From Paenochrobactrum gallinarii (GTDB lineage: Bacteria > Pseudomonadota > Alphaproteobacteria > Rhizobiales > Rhizobiaceae): DNA of 64,000 nucleotides. Positions 28,117 through 37,980 of the stretch are shown piece after piece. Position numbers and translations under genes: made by a program. The DNA lies in the NCBI RefSeq assembly GCF_014205685.1, contig NZ_JACIIU010000004.1:1-64000 (forward strand), given 5' to 3'. The number at the start of each line of letters is the position of its first letter. Position 1 is the first letter of the stretch. The notes under the pieces are model-generated. The model saw only the letters and a list, made by a program, of their open reading frames with translations, did not search any database and was not told the origin of the DNA.

Positions 28117-29724
28117 TTACGCTGCCTGATCGTTAATCAGACGCTTTAACAGCTCCAATTCCTGCGCCAATTTGGTGTCGGCACCGGCCAGATCTTCGAT
28201 CTTACGCACCGCATGCAAAACCGTTGTATGGTCACGTCCGCCAAAGCGGCGACCAATTTCCGGCAGGGAACGCGGAGTGAGCATTTTCGCCAGATACATC
28301 GCTACCTGACGCGGCTTTACGATGATGCGGGTACGACGGCTCGAGAGCAAATCCTGCTTTGACACATTATAGTGGCGGGCAACGATGCGCTGAATTTCTT
28401 CAATACGGATGCGTTTTGGCTCACCGGCGCGGGTCAAATGACCCAGCAATTCGTCAACGCGGTCGATGGAAAGATCAGGCTCGAAAGACTGACGGAACAA
28501 TAGCTGATTGAACGCACCTTCAAGCTCACGGCCGGAACCGGTGACTGTACGGGCAACATGGCTCAGAATTTCTTCCGAAATATTAAGCGTGTAATCTTCA
28601 ACCTGCGCTGCAACCAAACGGCGCTTGAGCATTTCAAAACGCATATCATAATCAGGTGCTGCGACTTCCAGTGCGACACCACCCTGCAAACGGGAGCGAA
28701 CACGTACATCAAGCGATTCAAGTTCTGACGGCGGACGGTCAGCTGCAACAACCACCTGTTTAGCGCTATCAAGCAAAGTGTTGAGCAGGTGGCAGAACTC
28801 GTGCTGGATCGACTTACCCTGCAAGAACTGCATGTCGTCGATGACGAGAAGATCGATATCGCGCAGCTGTTCTTTGAAAGAAAGCGCATTGTTGTCACGG
28901 ATTGCAGTTGCAAAACGCCACATGAAATATTCAGCCGTTAGGTAAACAACGCGTGGCTTTTCAGGGCGCTGGATAGCAGCCGCGGCAATTGCCTGCAAAA
29001 GATGCGTTTTACCAAGACCAACGGAAGCATGGATAAACAGAGGATTGAAACGAACAGCACTGGAACCGGCTTCCGCGATGGTGCGGGCAGCAGCCAGAGC
29101 AACGCGGTTGGAAGCGCCATCAACAAAGCTGTCGAATGTATAACGCGGATCAAGCGGAGAGCCGAGAACCGCGCCTTGCGAACCGGATGACGGGGTTTCC
29201 ATGGCAAGGGCTGCACCGCGCTTTTCATTGGTTGGCTGACCAACAGGAAAAGCAATCTTTTCACGTACCGGCGCACGGGTCTCTACCGGCTGCGGTTCCG
29301 AAGCCACAGCAACTTCCGCGACAGGTGCCGGACGGGTTACACGGCTCATACCGCGCACAACGATCTCGACTTTGAGGATCTGCGGGTTTTCTTCCTGCCA
29401 AAGCTGGGTCAGAAGCTCGGTGTAATGGTTATTGATCCAGGAACGCAAGAAAGCGGTCGGTACAGACAAGCGCACAATGCTCTTGGACAGATCGTCCAAT
29501 TGCAGGCGGCCAAACCAGCTGGAATAAATTTCGCTGCCAACGCGGGCTTTGAGCTTGGAGGTCAGACGCTCAAACGCGGCTTCGCTATCATTAATTGTTG
29601 CAATCATCTGTTGATTATTAATCTGAGAAGCCGATGTTTCAGTGCCACAATCCGCATGCGTATTATTGCTCTTCGCTGCTGTCACTTTGTTGCCCGTCAC
29701 TATCATCGCTTCATCTGCCTTCAC
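28117..29724 (-). CDS. dnaA: Chromosomal replication initiator DnaA
   Basis: A 535-residue AAA+ initiator. It has an N-terminal DnaB-interacting domain (about 45-125), a variable linker, then Walker [15 protein letters not shown] (about 235-248), Walker [14 protein letters not shown], the arginine finger region RVRSRLQGG, and a C-terminal DNA-binding domain with the helix-turn-helix and [14 protein letters not shown] signature. The exact start is uncertain: ATGs at 29724, 29706 and further down are possible, since the first 40 residues are not conserved. A perfect DnaA box 560 bp upstream suggests autoregulation. Confidence 0.97.
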   Translation of the reverse strand: MKADEAMIVTGNKVTAAKSNNTHADCGTETSASQINNQQMIATINDSEAAFERLTSKLKARVGSEIYSSWFGRLQLDDLSKSIVRLSVPTAFLRSWINNHYTELLTQLWQEENPQILKVEIVVRGMSRVTRPAPVAEVAVASEPQPVETRAPVREKIAFPVGQPTNEKRGAALAMETPSSGSQGAVLGSPLDPRYTFDSFVDGASNRVALAAARTIAEAGSSAVRFNPLFIHASVGLGKTHLLQAIAAAAIQRPEKPRVVYLTAEYFMWRFATAIRDNNALSFKEQLRDIDLLVIDDMQFLQGKSIQHEFCHLLNTLLDSAKQVVVAADRPPSELESLDVRVRSRLQGGVALEVAAPDYDMRFEMLKRRLVAAQVEDYTLNISEEILSHVARTVTGSGRELEGAFNQLLFRQSFEPDLSIDRVDELLGHLTRAGEPKRIRIEEIQRIVARHYNVSKQDLLSSRRTRIIVKPRQVAMYLAKMLTPRSLPEIGRRFGGRDHTTVLHAVRKIEDLAGADTKLAQELELLKRLINDQAA

Positions 29725-30683
29725 ATTACGGCGCGCCGTTTCCGGCGCTTGTCATTATTTTTTAAAAGAAACAACCTGTTGTCAGGTCAAAACTGAAATC
29801 CGCAACTGTTACATCACCGACTCACATTTCCTTCTTCAACCATGCTGATTGCCCGAATTCAGATTTTCAACAACCGCTCTTTGCCGATGAAGGTCAGCGA
29901 AGACCTTTCAGGGTTAATGAACGGTAAACCGCATAACCCCAGCTCAAATGAAGGTCACAAAAAGCCACCTTCAGATTGTGAACCTGAAGCATTCATTTCA
30001 TATTTATTTGCTTAAACCTGGGTCAGAAGCCCGCCCCGTTGATGCCTGAACATTAGCTAAGGTTTTGCTAAAAGGGCAAGCCCAGATTTTGCATTTTTAA
30101 GAGAGCTGAGGATGACCGAAAAGAGCATCTTGACAATGAGAATCGGGTAAAAAACGCGTAAGACCATTGGATTCAAAGCACTTTATTTTTTTGGAATTTG
30201 CGACTCCGCACCCCAGAATTGCTGCAAAAAAAATATTAATTATTCGCTTGACTCTAAAGCCCTTCCGAGTCCGTCCGGAGCCTGTGGATAAGCATGGATT
30301 AAACTTGTAACTACATGATACTATTGACGAATATTTGTGCCTTAAACGCAATAATCTTACGTGATTTTTTTGGCCCTCAATACCGATTCCAATAGAAATG
30401 AAAGCTATATCAGCAGGATAGGATGCGTAGTTTCAGCCATCTCCGATTTTATGAAGAATCGTCGAAAGAGCTAAAGTATGGTCCACACCCAGCCTCATCA
30501 AAGAGCAGGCAGAAAATGGGGATCAAGAAGCTTGTATTTAACGTTGGCCACGCCAGAACAAATGACGCGAGACAAAAGCTGGTCTGCTTAACGCCAGCAT
30601 CTCATCATTTTCATCATCCGGCAGCGCCTGAGAGACGAATGACGCAGCCTGTCCGCACTTAAAGGCGGTACTCATATGCCGAC
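29725..30683. other. Long AT-rich gap between dnaA and rpsT
   Basis: About 960 bp with no convincing gene; two short open frames (30097-30351 minus, 30423-30662 plus) lack ribosome sites and family features. It holds one perfect DnaA box (30283-30291), small hairpins near the dnaA start (AAGGTC/GACCTT about 29890-29908; TTCAG/CTGAA about 29973-29994), and a near-match to the CtrA pattern TTAA-N7-TTAA at 29914-29928 (TTAA-TGAACGG-TAAA). It is likely to hold the dnaA promoter. With one strict DnaA box it is a weak oriC candidate. Confidence 0.5.
30283..30291 (-). promoter_or_regulatory. DnaA box
   Basis: TGTGGATAA on the plus strand, i.e. the perfect 9-mer TTATCCACA on the minus strand, upstream of dnaA. 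No second strict match was found in this gap. Confidence 0.7.
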
Positions 30684-30716
30684 AACAAAAAACCCGGCTG
30701 TAATAGCCGGGTTTTT
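30684..30716 (-). terminator. Rho-independent terminator after rpsT (bidirectional)
   Basis: AACCCGGCT / AGCCGGGTT stem (30691-30699 / 30705-30713) flanked by A- and T-runs. It lies 29 bp past the rpsT stop. Confidence 0.9.
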
Positions 30717-30744
30717 TAAAACTACTATCAAAATCTGGCAGCTA

Positions 30745-31011
30745 TTAAGCTGAGAGACCCTGAACGCGCTTGGTCAAACGTGACACTTTACGCGATGCGG
30801 TGTTCTTATGCAGAACGCCTTTGGTTGCAGCGCGCATCAGCTCTGGCTGAGCGGCCTGCAGAGCAGCCTGAGCTGCAGTCTGATCGCCAGCGAGGATCGC
30901 ATCTTCAACCTTACGGATGAAAGTGCGCACGCGTGAACGACGTGACTTGTTAACTTCAGTGCGGGCAGCAATCTTGCGCACCGCTTTCTTGGCCGAAGGA
31001 GTGTTGGCCAT
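30745..31011 (-). CDS. rpsT: 30S ribosomal protein S20
   Basis: An 88-residue, Lys/Arg/Ala-rich three-helix protein that binds 16S rRNA early in 30S assembly. It starts [31 protein letters not shown], the family signature. GAGAGG five bases before the ATG decides the start; the nine-codon upstream extension is rejected. It is monocistronic, with its own terminator. Confidence 0.98.
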   Translation of the reverse strand: MANTPSAKKAVRKIAARTEVNKSRRSRVRTFIRKVEDAILAGDQTAAQAALQAAQPELMRAATKGVLHKNTASRKVSRLTKRVQGLSA

Positions 31012-31298
31012 AAATGCCTCTCTTTTTACTGTCAGCAATCCAGCGGGTCTATAATATTAACCGCCGTGCACAAAACTATAAGGGCGGCACATGTGCCACC
31101 GAACCGTGGGGCGCTTATAGATCAGCTTTCCATCAACGTCAACGCAGATTCTGACCATATGCGCATGGAAACACCCGTTTTATAGCGTTTTAAGCCTATC
31201 AGACCCTTGTTTTCGTTCAAAATATTTGAATTTCAGCGCCTGATAAAAGGAGCAGAACTTGTCCCGCATAAAGCTCTGCCCGTCTGATTCCACTCTGT

Positions 31299-32072
31299 TT
31301 AGCGATTCTTGAAGTCCGGTTTACGCTTTTCAATGAAGGCACTCATGCCTTCTTTCTGATCTTCCAAGGCAAAGAGCGAATGGAAAAGACGACGCTCAAA
31401 CCGCAAGCCCTCATTAAGCGAGACCTCATAAGCACGGTTGACGGCCTCCTTATTCATTAAAACAGAAGGACGTGAAAAACCGGCAATCTTCTGGGCGGTC
31501 TTCATCGCATCATCAAGTAAGGATGCAACAGGCACAATACGAGAGACCAGACCGGAGCGCTCCGCTTCATCAGCATCCATCAAACGGCCGGTCAGACACA
31601 TTTCCATTGCCTTGGACTTGCCGACATAATGGGTCAGGCGCTGTGAGCCTCCCATACCAGGCATAATACCAAGAGTGATTTCCGGCTGGCCGAATTTGGC
31701 ATTATCGGCGGCAATGATAAAATCGCACATCATTGCCAATTCGCAACCACCACCCAGCGCATAGCCGGCTACGGCTGCGATCACCGGTTTGCGCACATAA
31801 TCCATATGCTGATTATCAGCAAACATGTCATTTATATATGCATCAACAAAACTGACCGGCTGCATCTCTTTAATATCAGCGCCAGCGGCAAAAGCTTTGT
31901 CAGAACCGGTCAGCACAATAACACCGATCGCGTCATCTGCTTCCAATGCCGCCAGCGCATCGCGCAGTTCTTCCAGCAATTGTTTGTTTAAAGCATTGAG
32001 CGCTTCAGGGCGGTTCAGCTTTACCAGCCCGACCTTGTCATGCGTTTCGACGATGATGGTCTGATATGTCAT
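31299..32072 (-). CDS. Enoyl-CoA hydratase
   Basis: A 257-residue crotonase-fold enzyme that hydrates trans-2-enoyl-CoA in fatty-acid oxidation. The oxyanion-hole segments [11 protein letters not shown] (about 62-72) and [13 protein letters not shown], with catalytic Glu residues in GGGCELA and [16 protein letters not shown], are all present. GAGGAGGAG before the ATG supports this start over one 11 codons upstream. An enoyl-CoA hydratase next to rpsT-dnaA is common in Rhizobiales. Confidence 0.95.
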   Translation of the reverse strand: MTYQTIIVETHDKVGLVKLNRPEALNALNKQLLEELRDALAALEADDAIGVIVLTGSDKAFAAGADIKEMQPVSFVDAYINDMFADNQHMDYVRKPVIAAVAGYALGGGCELAMMCDFIIAADNAKFGQPEITLGIMPGMGGSQRLTHYVGKSKAMEMCLTGRLMDADEAERSGLVSRIVPVASLLDDAMKTAQKIAGFSRPSVLMNKEAVNRAYEVSLNEGLRFERRLFHSLFALEDQKEGMSAFIEKRKPDFKNR

Positions 32073-32255
32073 CGGGTCAATCTCCTCCTCTTGAATCTTC
32101 AGCATTATTGAACCAGCACCATCTTAGCCGTCCAGTTTTTTTTAAATCTGACATAGTGTTAGTTATTTTAAAAATTAAATTACCCAATAAGATGCCATTG
32201 ATTTGCCATATATAAATACAAGTATATCAGCCTTATATATTAAGGATATTCTATT

Positions 32256-32645
32256 ATGAAAATTAAATTTTATATTTTACCAATATTGTTTTTATCCTCA
32301 TCCATTCATTCAAGTTTTGCGCAAACAACACCATCAAATAACATAATTGTTATTGCGTCTCCCAAATCACAGTCTTCGACAAGCTTCCAGAACGAAGTAT
32401 CTTATGCGAAAACATTCGATATTATGATTATGAATACAGGGGAAACTGATGTCGACCTGGAAAAAATCTGCCTGAAAGCCTATGATGAAAGTGGGAAAGC
32501 TTACCATATGGATGCAGTTGATGAAAAACTGATTTCCGGCAAATTACCATCAGAACAATCTCTGAAAGGTTTTGTATCGTTCAGTGATACAAAACCTGCT
32601 GTCTACGCTACGCAAGTCGTTAAGATATCGAGCGAGTGCGATTAA
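32256..32645 (+). CDS. Small secreted protein, DUF4354-like
   Basis: A 129-residue protein with a clear signal peptide (residues 1-22, cleavage after SFA) and a short mature part of beta character: YAKTFDIMIMNTGETDVDLEKICLKAYDESG and LKGFVSFSDTK. These match my recollection of the DUF4354 family (periplasmic, unknown function), but I cannot confirm it. AAGGA lies about nine bases before the ATG. It is much more AT-rich than its neighbours and sits alone between mutM and the hydratase gene, which suggests recent acquisition. Confidence 0.7.
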   Translation: MKIKFYILPILFLSSSIHSSFAQTTPSNNIIVIASPKSQSSTSFQNEVSYAKTFDIMIMNTGETDVDLEKICLKAYDESGKAYHMDAVDEKLISGKLPSEQSLKGFVSFSDTKPAVYATQVVKISSECD

Positions 32646-32662
32646 TTCTGATATTAAAAATA

Positions 32663-32695
32663 AAATGTCGCCGGTTCATCCGGCGATATTTTATA
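32663..32695 (+). terminator. Terminator after the small secreted protein
   Basis: TCGCCGG / CCGGCGA stem (32668-32674 / 32680-32686), loop TTCAT, with A-rich sequence before and TATTTTATATT after. It may also end mutM from the other strand. Confidence 0.75.
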
Positions 32696-32770
32696 TTCAG
32701 GGCTACAATATCCCTTGTACTAATCCGGCACCACACATTCTGGCTAACAGCCAATAAAATGAGTTTGCAC

Positions 32771-33664
32771 TCAATGCTGGCAGCTCTCGCACCAGAAGGT
32801 CGAGCGCCCGCTTTGTGTGATGCGTGTAATCGTACCGTTGCAACCTTCGCGGCGGCAAGGCTCCCCTTCACGACCATAGACTGAGAAAGAATGCTGGAAA
32901 TAACCAAGCTCGCCATCGGCCTGCCGGTAATCGCGCAGGCTTGAACCGCCTGCGGCAATTGCATCAGCAATCACTTCCCGAATATGAGTGGCAAGCCTGT
33001 CAGCCACAGCTGGATCTGCGCCACCTTGTGTGGTGACAGAACCGGCACTGCGCAATGGCGAAAGCCCTGTACGCCACATCGCTTCACAAACATAAATATT
33101 GCCAAGCCCTGCAATCAGGCTCTGATCCAGCAATGCAGCCTTTAAAGGTGCTTTTTTGCCTGCAAAGGCTTGATCCATCCATTCGCCAGACAATAAATTG
33201 CCGGTCGGCTCCAGCCCGAGTTTTTCCAAAAAAGGATGCTCATCCAGACGGCTGGTTTGCGCCAGCACCAAAAAACCGAAACGACGCGGATCATTATAAA
33301 TAATATTGGTCTTCTGCCCCTCATCATTCATTAATGAGAAGATCAAATGGTCATGTGCGCTTTTCTTAGAGCGCTCATGGATAAACTGTCCGGGCAGATT
33401 TTCCGCACTTTCGCTTTCAATGCGATATGAGCCGGACATCCCCAGATGCGAAATCAGTGTCTGATCATCTTCCAGATGAATGGTCAGATATTTTGCCCGC
33501 CGTCCCAGCGCCTCAATACGCTTTCCGGTGATTTTATCCGCCAGATTTTCAGGGAAAGGAAAACGCAAATCGGCGCGGTTTTGCTGCACTTTTTCAATTC
33601 TTGCCCCTTCCATAAAGGGCTGCAAACCACGGCGAACCGTTTCTACCTCAGGTAATTCAGGCAT
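32771..33664 (-). CDS. mutM: Formamidopyrimidine-DNA glycosylase
   Basis: A 297-residue base-excision repair enzyme that removes 8-oxoguanine. The N-terminal catalytic [13 protein letters not shown] (Pro2 nucleophile, Glu3) is intact. The helix-two-turn-helix with [14 protein letters not shown], and the C-terminal zinc finger with four Cys (CRREGC...CESC) are present. The last residues QH end just past the finger. It is intact and of family length. Confidence 0.97.
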   Translation of the reverse strand: MPELPEVETVRRGLQPFMEGARIEKVQQNRADLRFPFPENLADKITGKRIEALGRRAKYLTIHLEDDQTLISHLGMSGSYRIESESAENLPGQFIHERSKKSAHDHLIFSLMNDEGQKTNIIYNDPRRFGFLVLAQTSRLDEHPFLEKLGLEPTGNLLSGEWMDQAFAGKKAPLKAALLDQSLIAGLGNIYVCEAMWRTGLSPLRSAGSVTTQGGADPAVADRLATHIREVIADAIAAGGSSLRDYRQADGELGYFQHSFSVYGREGEPCRREGCNGTITRITQSGRSTFWCESCQH

Positions 33665-33839
33665 TTATCACCTTCATCATTAAAAAGCTTTATTTTCAGC
33701 CATAACGCAGAAGATGCGTATGGTCACCATCTATCTCAACAGCCAAGGCTCAACAAAAAACGCGCAAGTCAATTTGTTAACCTTGTTTTTTAAGATCATT
33801 AAAATTTTGAGGCAGTAGATTGGATATCAGGTTCGCATA

Positions 33840-34034
33840 ATGGCGGGATTTAAGAAAATGCCTGGATTATTAAACAGATTTGCAAAAAACCGCTCAAGCG
33901 CTTCGGTTCTGGAGTTCTGCTTGATAGGCGCACTTACATTTGTTGCTATTATCAGCGCGGTTCTGGTGGTTTCGGCCAGCAGTGAATCTTTTGCCTTTAT
34001 TCCTCAGGCAATCGCGACCTTGTTTAACTTTTAA
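33840..34034 (+). CDS. Small membrane protein, Flp/Fap-type pilin-like
   Basis: A 64-residue protein. A basic leader (KKMPGLLNRFAKNRSSA) precedes SVLEFCLIGALTFVAIISAVLVV, which resembles the Flp type IVb pilin core (xxxxEYGLIxALIxxxII), with Glu five residues after the likely processing point. Flp pilins are secreted by Tad systems. No tad, cpa or prepilin-peptidase gene lies nearby and the body lacks the usual Tyr after Glu (Phe instead), so this may be an orphan or a degenerate copy. The start ATG has only weak ribosome-site support. Confidence 0.55.
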   Translation: MAGFKKMPGLLNRFAKNRSSASVLEFCLIGALTFVAIISAVLVVSASSESFAFIPQAIATLFNF

Positions 34035-34043
34035 AATTTCAAT

Positions 34044-34394
34044 TTATAAAGGCAGCTCTTTTGCCGTCTTAATGACCAGATCGCCTAAGCTTTCGACATA
34101 TAGTGCGCCTTTAACCGTCCGCTTAATCAGCACATTACGACGGTCTTTTTCATCGCGATGACGCGAAACCAGCTCCAAAGCCCCCATACTATCCAAAGCC
34201 CGTGTTATCACCGGTTTGCTGACGCCTAAATGCAGCGCGAGGGCGCGCACCGTATGCGGTGGCGGATCGAGATAAATTGTCAGTAAAATCGCCATCTGCC
34301 TTGTGGTCAGATCATGCATTTCATCACGAACCTGCGTCAGTGCAAGGTTTTTCAGCAAGGTCAGCGATTGCAGTGGTTTTAGCTCAACCGGCAT
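34044..34394 (-). CDS. MarR-family transcriptional regulator
   Basis: A 116-residue winged-helix protein: MTLLKNLALTQVRDEMHDLTTRQMAILLTIYL-type N-terminal helices (here starting SLTLLKNLAL), recognition helix in VRALALHLGVSKPVITRALDSMGALELV, and wing SRHRDEKDRRNVLIKRT. It was assigned on the wHTH and the DxRD-like wing (DEKDRRN). An ATG at 34394 follows a TTG in frame; the ATG is chosen. The target genes and ligand are unknown; the aminopeptidase gene ends about 100 bp away on the same strand. Confidence 0.88.
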   Translation of the reverse strand: MPVELKPLQSLTLLKNLALTQVRDEMHDLTTRQMAILLTIYLDPPPHTVRALALHLGVSKPVITRALDSMGALELVSRHRDEKDRRNVLIKRTVKGALYVESLGDLVIKTAKELPL

Positions 34395-34500
34395 CAAGAT
34401 AGCTCTTTGTTACGAATAACCCACATAAAAGCGTGTCTTTGCCGGTTGCGCAAGCAGATCAGCGGGCTAAAGTTAATCAGCCCGCGAGTATCTATTCAAT

Positions 34501-35895
34501 TTATGCTTTGCCGAAACGATCCGACAGCACCTGATAGATGGTACGGATGGCTTGTGCTGCGCCACCAAATGGTGCCTCCGGCTTTTCAACCGGTGTCCAG
34601 CCATAAATGTCGAAATGCGCCCACTGAGCACTGTTTTCAACAAAGCGCGACAAGAACAAAGCAGCTGTCACAGAACCGGCAAAACCATCAGTGGTGACAT
34701 TGTTCATATCGGCAATGCGTGATGAAAGCTTCTTCTCATATGGCTCCCAAAGCGGCATACGCCAGACAGGATCAGCCACCTGATAAGCCGATTTTGCCAC
34801 AGAAGCAGCAAGCTCTTCATTATGGGTGTAGAAAGGCGGCAGATCAGGCCCGAGAGCCACACGAGCAGCACCCGTCAAAGTTGCCATATCAATCAGCAAT
34901 TCCGGCTTTTCTTCATCAGCCAGTGCCAGAGCATCAGCCAGAACCAGACGGCCTTCGGCATCGGTATTGCCGATTTCAACAGTCAGACCTTTGCGGCTGG
35001 TCAGCACATCGCCCGGACGGAAAGCATCACCGGCAATGGCATTTTCTACCGCCGGAATAAGTACGCGCAAACGAACAGGCAGCTTTGCCGCCATAATCAT
35101 CGCTGCCAGACCAATCACATTGGCTGCACCGCCCATGTCTTTTTTCATCAACAGCATACCGGCAGGGGTTTTAATATCCAAACCACCGGTATCAAAGCAA
35201 ACGCCCTTACCAACCAAAGTAACCTTCGGATCTGTTTCCTTGCCCCATGTCAGATCAAGAAGGCGTGGCGCTTGCGCACCCGCGCGACCGACCGCATGGA
35301 TCATCGGGAAATTATTTTTCAGCAATGCATCGCCAACGGTCGCGTCAACCTTGGCGCTATGGGCTTCGCCTAAATCGCGCAAAGCCTGTTCCAAGGCTTC
35401 CGGCCCCATATCATTGGTCGGTGTATTGATCAGATCACGGGTTAAAGTCACTGCTGATGCAATGCGGTTGATCTCGGCCAGATCAGCACCTTCCGGCAAA
35501 GCCAGACGCACGAGCCCCTTGGCGGAACCTTTGCGGTAACGGTTAAACTGATAACCGCCGATCAAAAAGCTGAGCGCCGCCAGTGTGGCATCGCTTTCAA
35601 GGTTTTCAATGTGCCAGTCACCTGCCGGCAAAAGCGATGACAATTTACCGGCAAGCATGCGGTTTTGGCCTTCACGGTCAGGCTCGCCAACGCCAAATAA
35701 AGCGCCGGCAATGGCCCCTTTTTCATTAGGAACCACCAGAAATGCGCCAGCCGCGCCATCAAAATCATGCGCCTTTGCCCAAGCCGCAGCACTCGCGCTT
35801 AAGCCCGCCTCTTCCACTTTGTTTTTTGCAACAAACCAGACCGGCAGGCTGGTATCTGATTTTTTAGCCAGAAGTTCGAGGCGCGTAGCCGACAT
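34501..35895 (-). CDS. Leucyl aminopeptidase family protein (M17)
   Basis: A 464-residue cytosolic two-metal aminopeptidase. Metal and catalytic motifs KGVCFDTGGLDIKT, MLLMKKDMGGAA and NTDAEGRLVLADAL (the M17 signature) are intact in the C-terminal catalytic domain (about 160-460); the N-terminal domain is less conserved. The start MSATRLELL is chosen because AAGGA lies eight bases upstream; earlier in-frame ATGs are too close to it. It releases N-terminal residues from peptides, so it could process peptides brought in by the yej importer (inference). Confidence 0.94.
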   Translation of the reverse strand: MSATRLELLAKKSDTSLPVWFVAKNKVEEAGLSASAAAWAKAHDFDGAAGAFLVVPNEKGAIAGALFGVGEPDREGQNRMLAGKLSSLLPAGDWHIENLESDATLAALSFLIGGYQFNRYRKGSAKGLVRLALPEGADLAEINRIASAVTLTRDLINTPTNDMGPEALEQALRDLGEAHSAKVDATVGDALLKNNFPMIHAVGRAGAQAPRLLDLTWGKETDPKVTLVGKGVCFDTGGLDIKTPAGMLLMKKDMGGAANVIGLAAMIMAAKLPVRLRVLIPAVENAIAGDAFRPGDVLTSRKGLTVEIGNTDAEGRLVLADALALADEEKPELLIDMATLTGAARVALGPDLPPFYTHNEELAASVAKSAYQVADPVWRMPLWEPYEKKLSSRIADMNNVTTDGFAGSVTAALFLSRFVENSAQWAHFDIYGWTPVEKPEAPFGGAAQAIRTIYQVLSDRFGKA

Positions 35896-36082
35896 TATCA
35901 TATTCCTTTTCAATGACCTGCATCTGTTGCGGACTCATGACCAGCAACAATATGCAACATGGATAGAGCGATAATTAGCCAAGTTTATGGGCAATGGGAA
36001 TGATCAATCAAAAGCGACAGCCAAATGAGAGATATTTTTTAGGGCAAATTTACCAATAAGGATAAAAACACCAACATATACG

Positions 36083-36100
36083 CATAAAGATTTCTTTATG
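36083..36100. promoter_or_regulatory. Palindromic operator candidate upstream of ahcY
   Basis: CATAAAGA-TT-TCTTTATG, a perfect inverted repeat with 8-bp arms, 145 bp before the ahcY start. It resembles the AT-rich palindromes I recall for SahR/ArsR-type regulators of the S-adenosyl cycle in alphaproteobacteria. That assignment is from memory and unverified. Confidence 0.55.
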
Positions 36101-36160
36101 TCCCATTGTGAATTTTGTCGTGATCTGCTAGTGAAAAGACATGAAAAACATTTTGCCATA

Positions 36161-36202
36161 GCCGCTCTTCCATCAATCCCGATGGGAAGTCTCAAGAGCG
36201 GC
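36161..36202 (+). promoter_or_regulatory. Structured leader element before ahcY
   Basis: GCCGCTCTT (36161-36169) pairs perfectly with AAGAGCGGC (36194-36202). Inside it CTTCCATC (36167-36174) can pair with GATGGGAAG (36181-36189). The two stems share bases, so they could be alternative folds. It does not match the SAH or SAM riboswitch consensus sequences I know. Confidence 0.5.
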
Positions 36203-36244
36203 AGGCAATAGATAAAACACATCAACAGCCATCGGAGCTATCAG

Positions 36245-37645
36245 ATGACCGCCAAACAAGATTACGTCGTCAAGGATCTCAGCCTTGCCGATTGGGGCCG
36301 CAAGGAACTGGATATTGCAGAAACCGAAATGCCGGGCCTGATGGCCGCGCGCGAAGAATTCGGCCCGACCCAGCCTCTTAAAGGTGCCCGCATCTCCGGC
36401 TCGCTGCACATGACCATTCAGACAGCCGTTCTGATTGAAACATTGACTGCTCTTGGCGCTGAAGTTCGTTGGGCATCATGCAATATTTTCTCGACACAGG
36501 ATCACGCTGCCGCTGCCATCGCTGCAACCGGCGTGCCTGTTTTTGCCATCAAAGGCGAAACACTGGAAGAATACTGGACCTATACCGACCAGATTTTCCA
36601 ATGGACTGACGGCGAACCATCCAACATGATTTTGGATGATGGCGGCGACGCTACTATGTATATCCTGCTTGGCGCACGCGCTGAAGCCGGTGAAGATGTG
36701 CTGAGCAACCCAACAAGCGAAGAAGAAATCTACTTCTTTGCCCAGATCAAAAAGCGCATGGCAGAAACCCCAGGTTTCTTCACCAAACAGCGCGCAGCCA
36801 TCAAAGGTGTGACGGAAGAAACCACCACCGGTGTCAACCGTCTTTACCAGTTGCACAAAAAAGGCCTTCTGCCTTTCCCTGCCATTAACGTCAATGACAG
36901 CGTCACCAAGTCGAAATTCGACAACAAATATGGCTGTAAAGAATCGCTCGTCGACGGTATCCGTCGCGGCACCGACGTGATGATGGCCGGTAAAGTGGCT
37001 GTTGTTTGCGGCTACGGCGATGTGGGTAAAGGTTCTGCACAGTCACTACTGGGTGCTGGCGCACGTGTGAAAGTCACCGAAGTTGACCCGATCTGCGCTT
37101 TGCAGGCTGCGATGGACGGCTTTGAAGTGGTAACTCTTGATGATGCAGCTTCAACTGCTGATATCGTCATCACCACCACCGGCAACAAGGATGTGATCAC
37201 CCTTGATCACATGCGCCAGATGAAAGACATGTGCATTGTCGGCAATATCGGCCACTTCGACAATGAAATTCAGGTTGCAGCACTCAAAAACCTGAAATGG
37301 ACCAATGTGAAGCCACAGGTCGATCTGGTTGAATTTCCGGATGGCAAGCGCATCATCCTTCTCTCCGAAGGTCGCCTGCTCAATCTTGGTAATGCCACCG
37401 GTCACCCAAGCTTTGTGATGTCTGCTTCTTTCACCAATCAGGTGCTGGGTCAGATCGAACTTTATACCCGTCCTGAAGCTTACGAAAATCAGGTCTACGT
37501 GCTGCCGAAACACCTTGATGAAAAGGTTGCACGTCTGCACCTCGACAAGCTTGGCGCGAAACTGACTGTGCTTTCTGAGGAACAGGCTGAATATATCGGC
37601 GTCACTCCACAAGGCCCTTACAAGTCAGAACACTACAGATATTAA
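36245..37645 (+). CDS. ahcY: Adenosylhomocysteinase (SAH hydrolase)
   Basis: A 466-residue NAD-dependent enzyme that splits S-adenosylhomocysteine into adenosine and homocysteine, keeping methyltransferases active. The substrate part has [20 protein letters not shown] and [16 protein letters not shown]. The NAD domain has [15 protein letters not shown] (about 257-271). The C-terminus KSEHYRY supplies the conserved Lys/Tyr that reach the partner subunit's NAD. It is complete and of normal length; a terminator follows. Confidence 0.98.
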   Translation: MTAKQDYVVKDLSLADWGRKELDIAETEMPGLMAAREEFGPTQPLKGARISGSLHMTIQTAVLIETLTALGAEVRWASCNIFSTQDHAAAAIAATGVPVFAIKGETLEEYWTYTDQIFQWTDGEPSNMILDDGGDATMYILLGARAEAGEDVLSNPTSEEEIYFFAQIKKRMAETPGFFTKQRAAIKGVTEETTTGVNRLYQLHKKGLLPFPAINVNDSVTKSKFDNKYGCKESLVDGIRRGTDVMMAGKVAVVCGYGDVGKGSAQSLLGAGARVKVTEVDPICALQAAMDGFEVVTLDDAASTADIVITTTGNKDVITLDHMRQMKDMCIVGNIGHFDNEIQVAALKNLKWTNVKPQVDLVEFPDGKRIILLSEGRLLNLGNATGHPSFVMSASFTNQVLGQIELYTRPEAYENQVYVLPKHLDEKVARLHLDKLGAKLTVLSEEQAEYIGVTPQGPYKSEHYRY

Positions 37646-37673
37646 TAATCTGTTAACCACAACGCTACATGTT

Positions 37674-37713
37674 GAGGTCGGGCAATTTATCTTTTGCCCG
37701 ACCTTTCTTTTTG
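37674..37713 (+). terminator. Rho-independent terminator after ahcY
   Basis: GGTCGGGCAA / TTGCCCGACC stem (10 bp), loop TTTATCTT, followed by TTTCTTTTT. Confidence 0.93.
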
Positions 37714-37980
37714 TCATTGAGACGCTTCACGGGGATTCCACATAAGGGTATTGTGGACTGATTCGACCGTAGCTTTATTTTCAAATGCCCCCGGATTCCG
37801 TCAGGAATACCGAGCCATTTGAATTTAACCTTTTGTCCCAGTTTATAAGCTGTGTGTTGAATGTTAGACTACGCATCGTGCTTGTCCTAAAGACACATGA
37901 CGCTCTATGTAATTCCAGACAATGAAATCCGGCTTCTCACGCTGAATTTTATTGTTTTCTCGCGGCGGAGAACAGAAACA
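37714..37980 (+). other. Gap before divL
   Basis: 267 bp without a gene. A small inverted repeat TCCACA / TGTGGA (37737-37757) is present. A GGAG about ten bases before the ATG at 37981 is the likely ribosome site. No clear -35/-10 pair was identified. Confidence 0.4.

Larger units (their letters stand above)
35896..36244 (+). promoter_or_regulatory. ahcY upstream region
   Basis: A 349-bp non-coding gap between divergent pepA-type and ahcY genes, AT-rich in its left half. It contains a perfect 18-bp palindrome (36083-36100) and a leader hairpin (36161-36202), both listed separately. The ribosome site CGGAG lies 9 to 10 bases before the ahcY ATG. Confidence 0.6.

Noticed and set aside
29914..29928. 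CtrA binding site upstream of dnaA
   Set aside because: One mismatch to TTAA-N7-TTAA in an AT-rich gap is expected by chance; kept only as a note.
30097..30351. Minus-strand 84-codon frame in the dnaA-rpsT gap
   Set aside because: No ribosome site, no recognisable domain, and it crosses the DnaA box.
30423..30662. Plus-strand 79-codon frame in the dnaA-rpsT gap
   Set aside because: Composition is unlike coding sequence here; no ribosome site or family resemblance. A small gene cannot be fully excluded.
29725..30683. Chromosomal origin of replication
   Set aside because: Only one strict DnaA box and no clear AT-rich unwinding repeat series. In many Rhizobiales oriC lies near hemE/parAB rather than beside dnaA. 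GC skew could not be computed.
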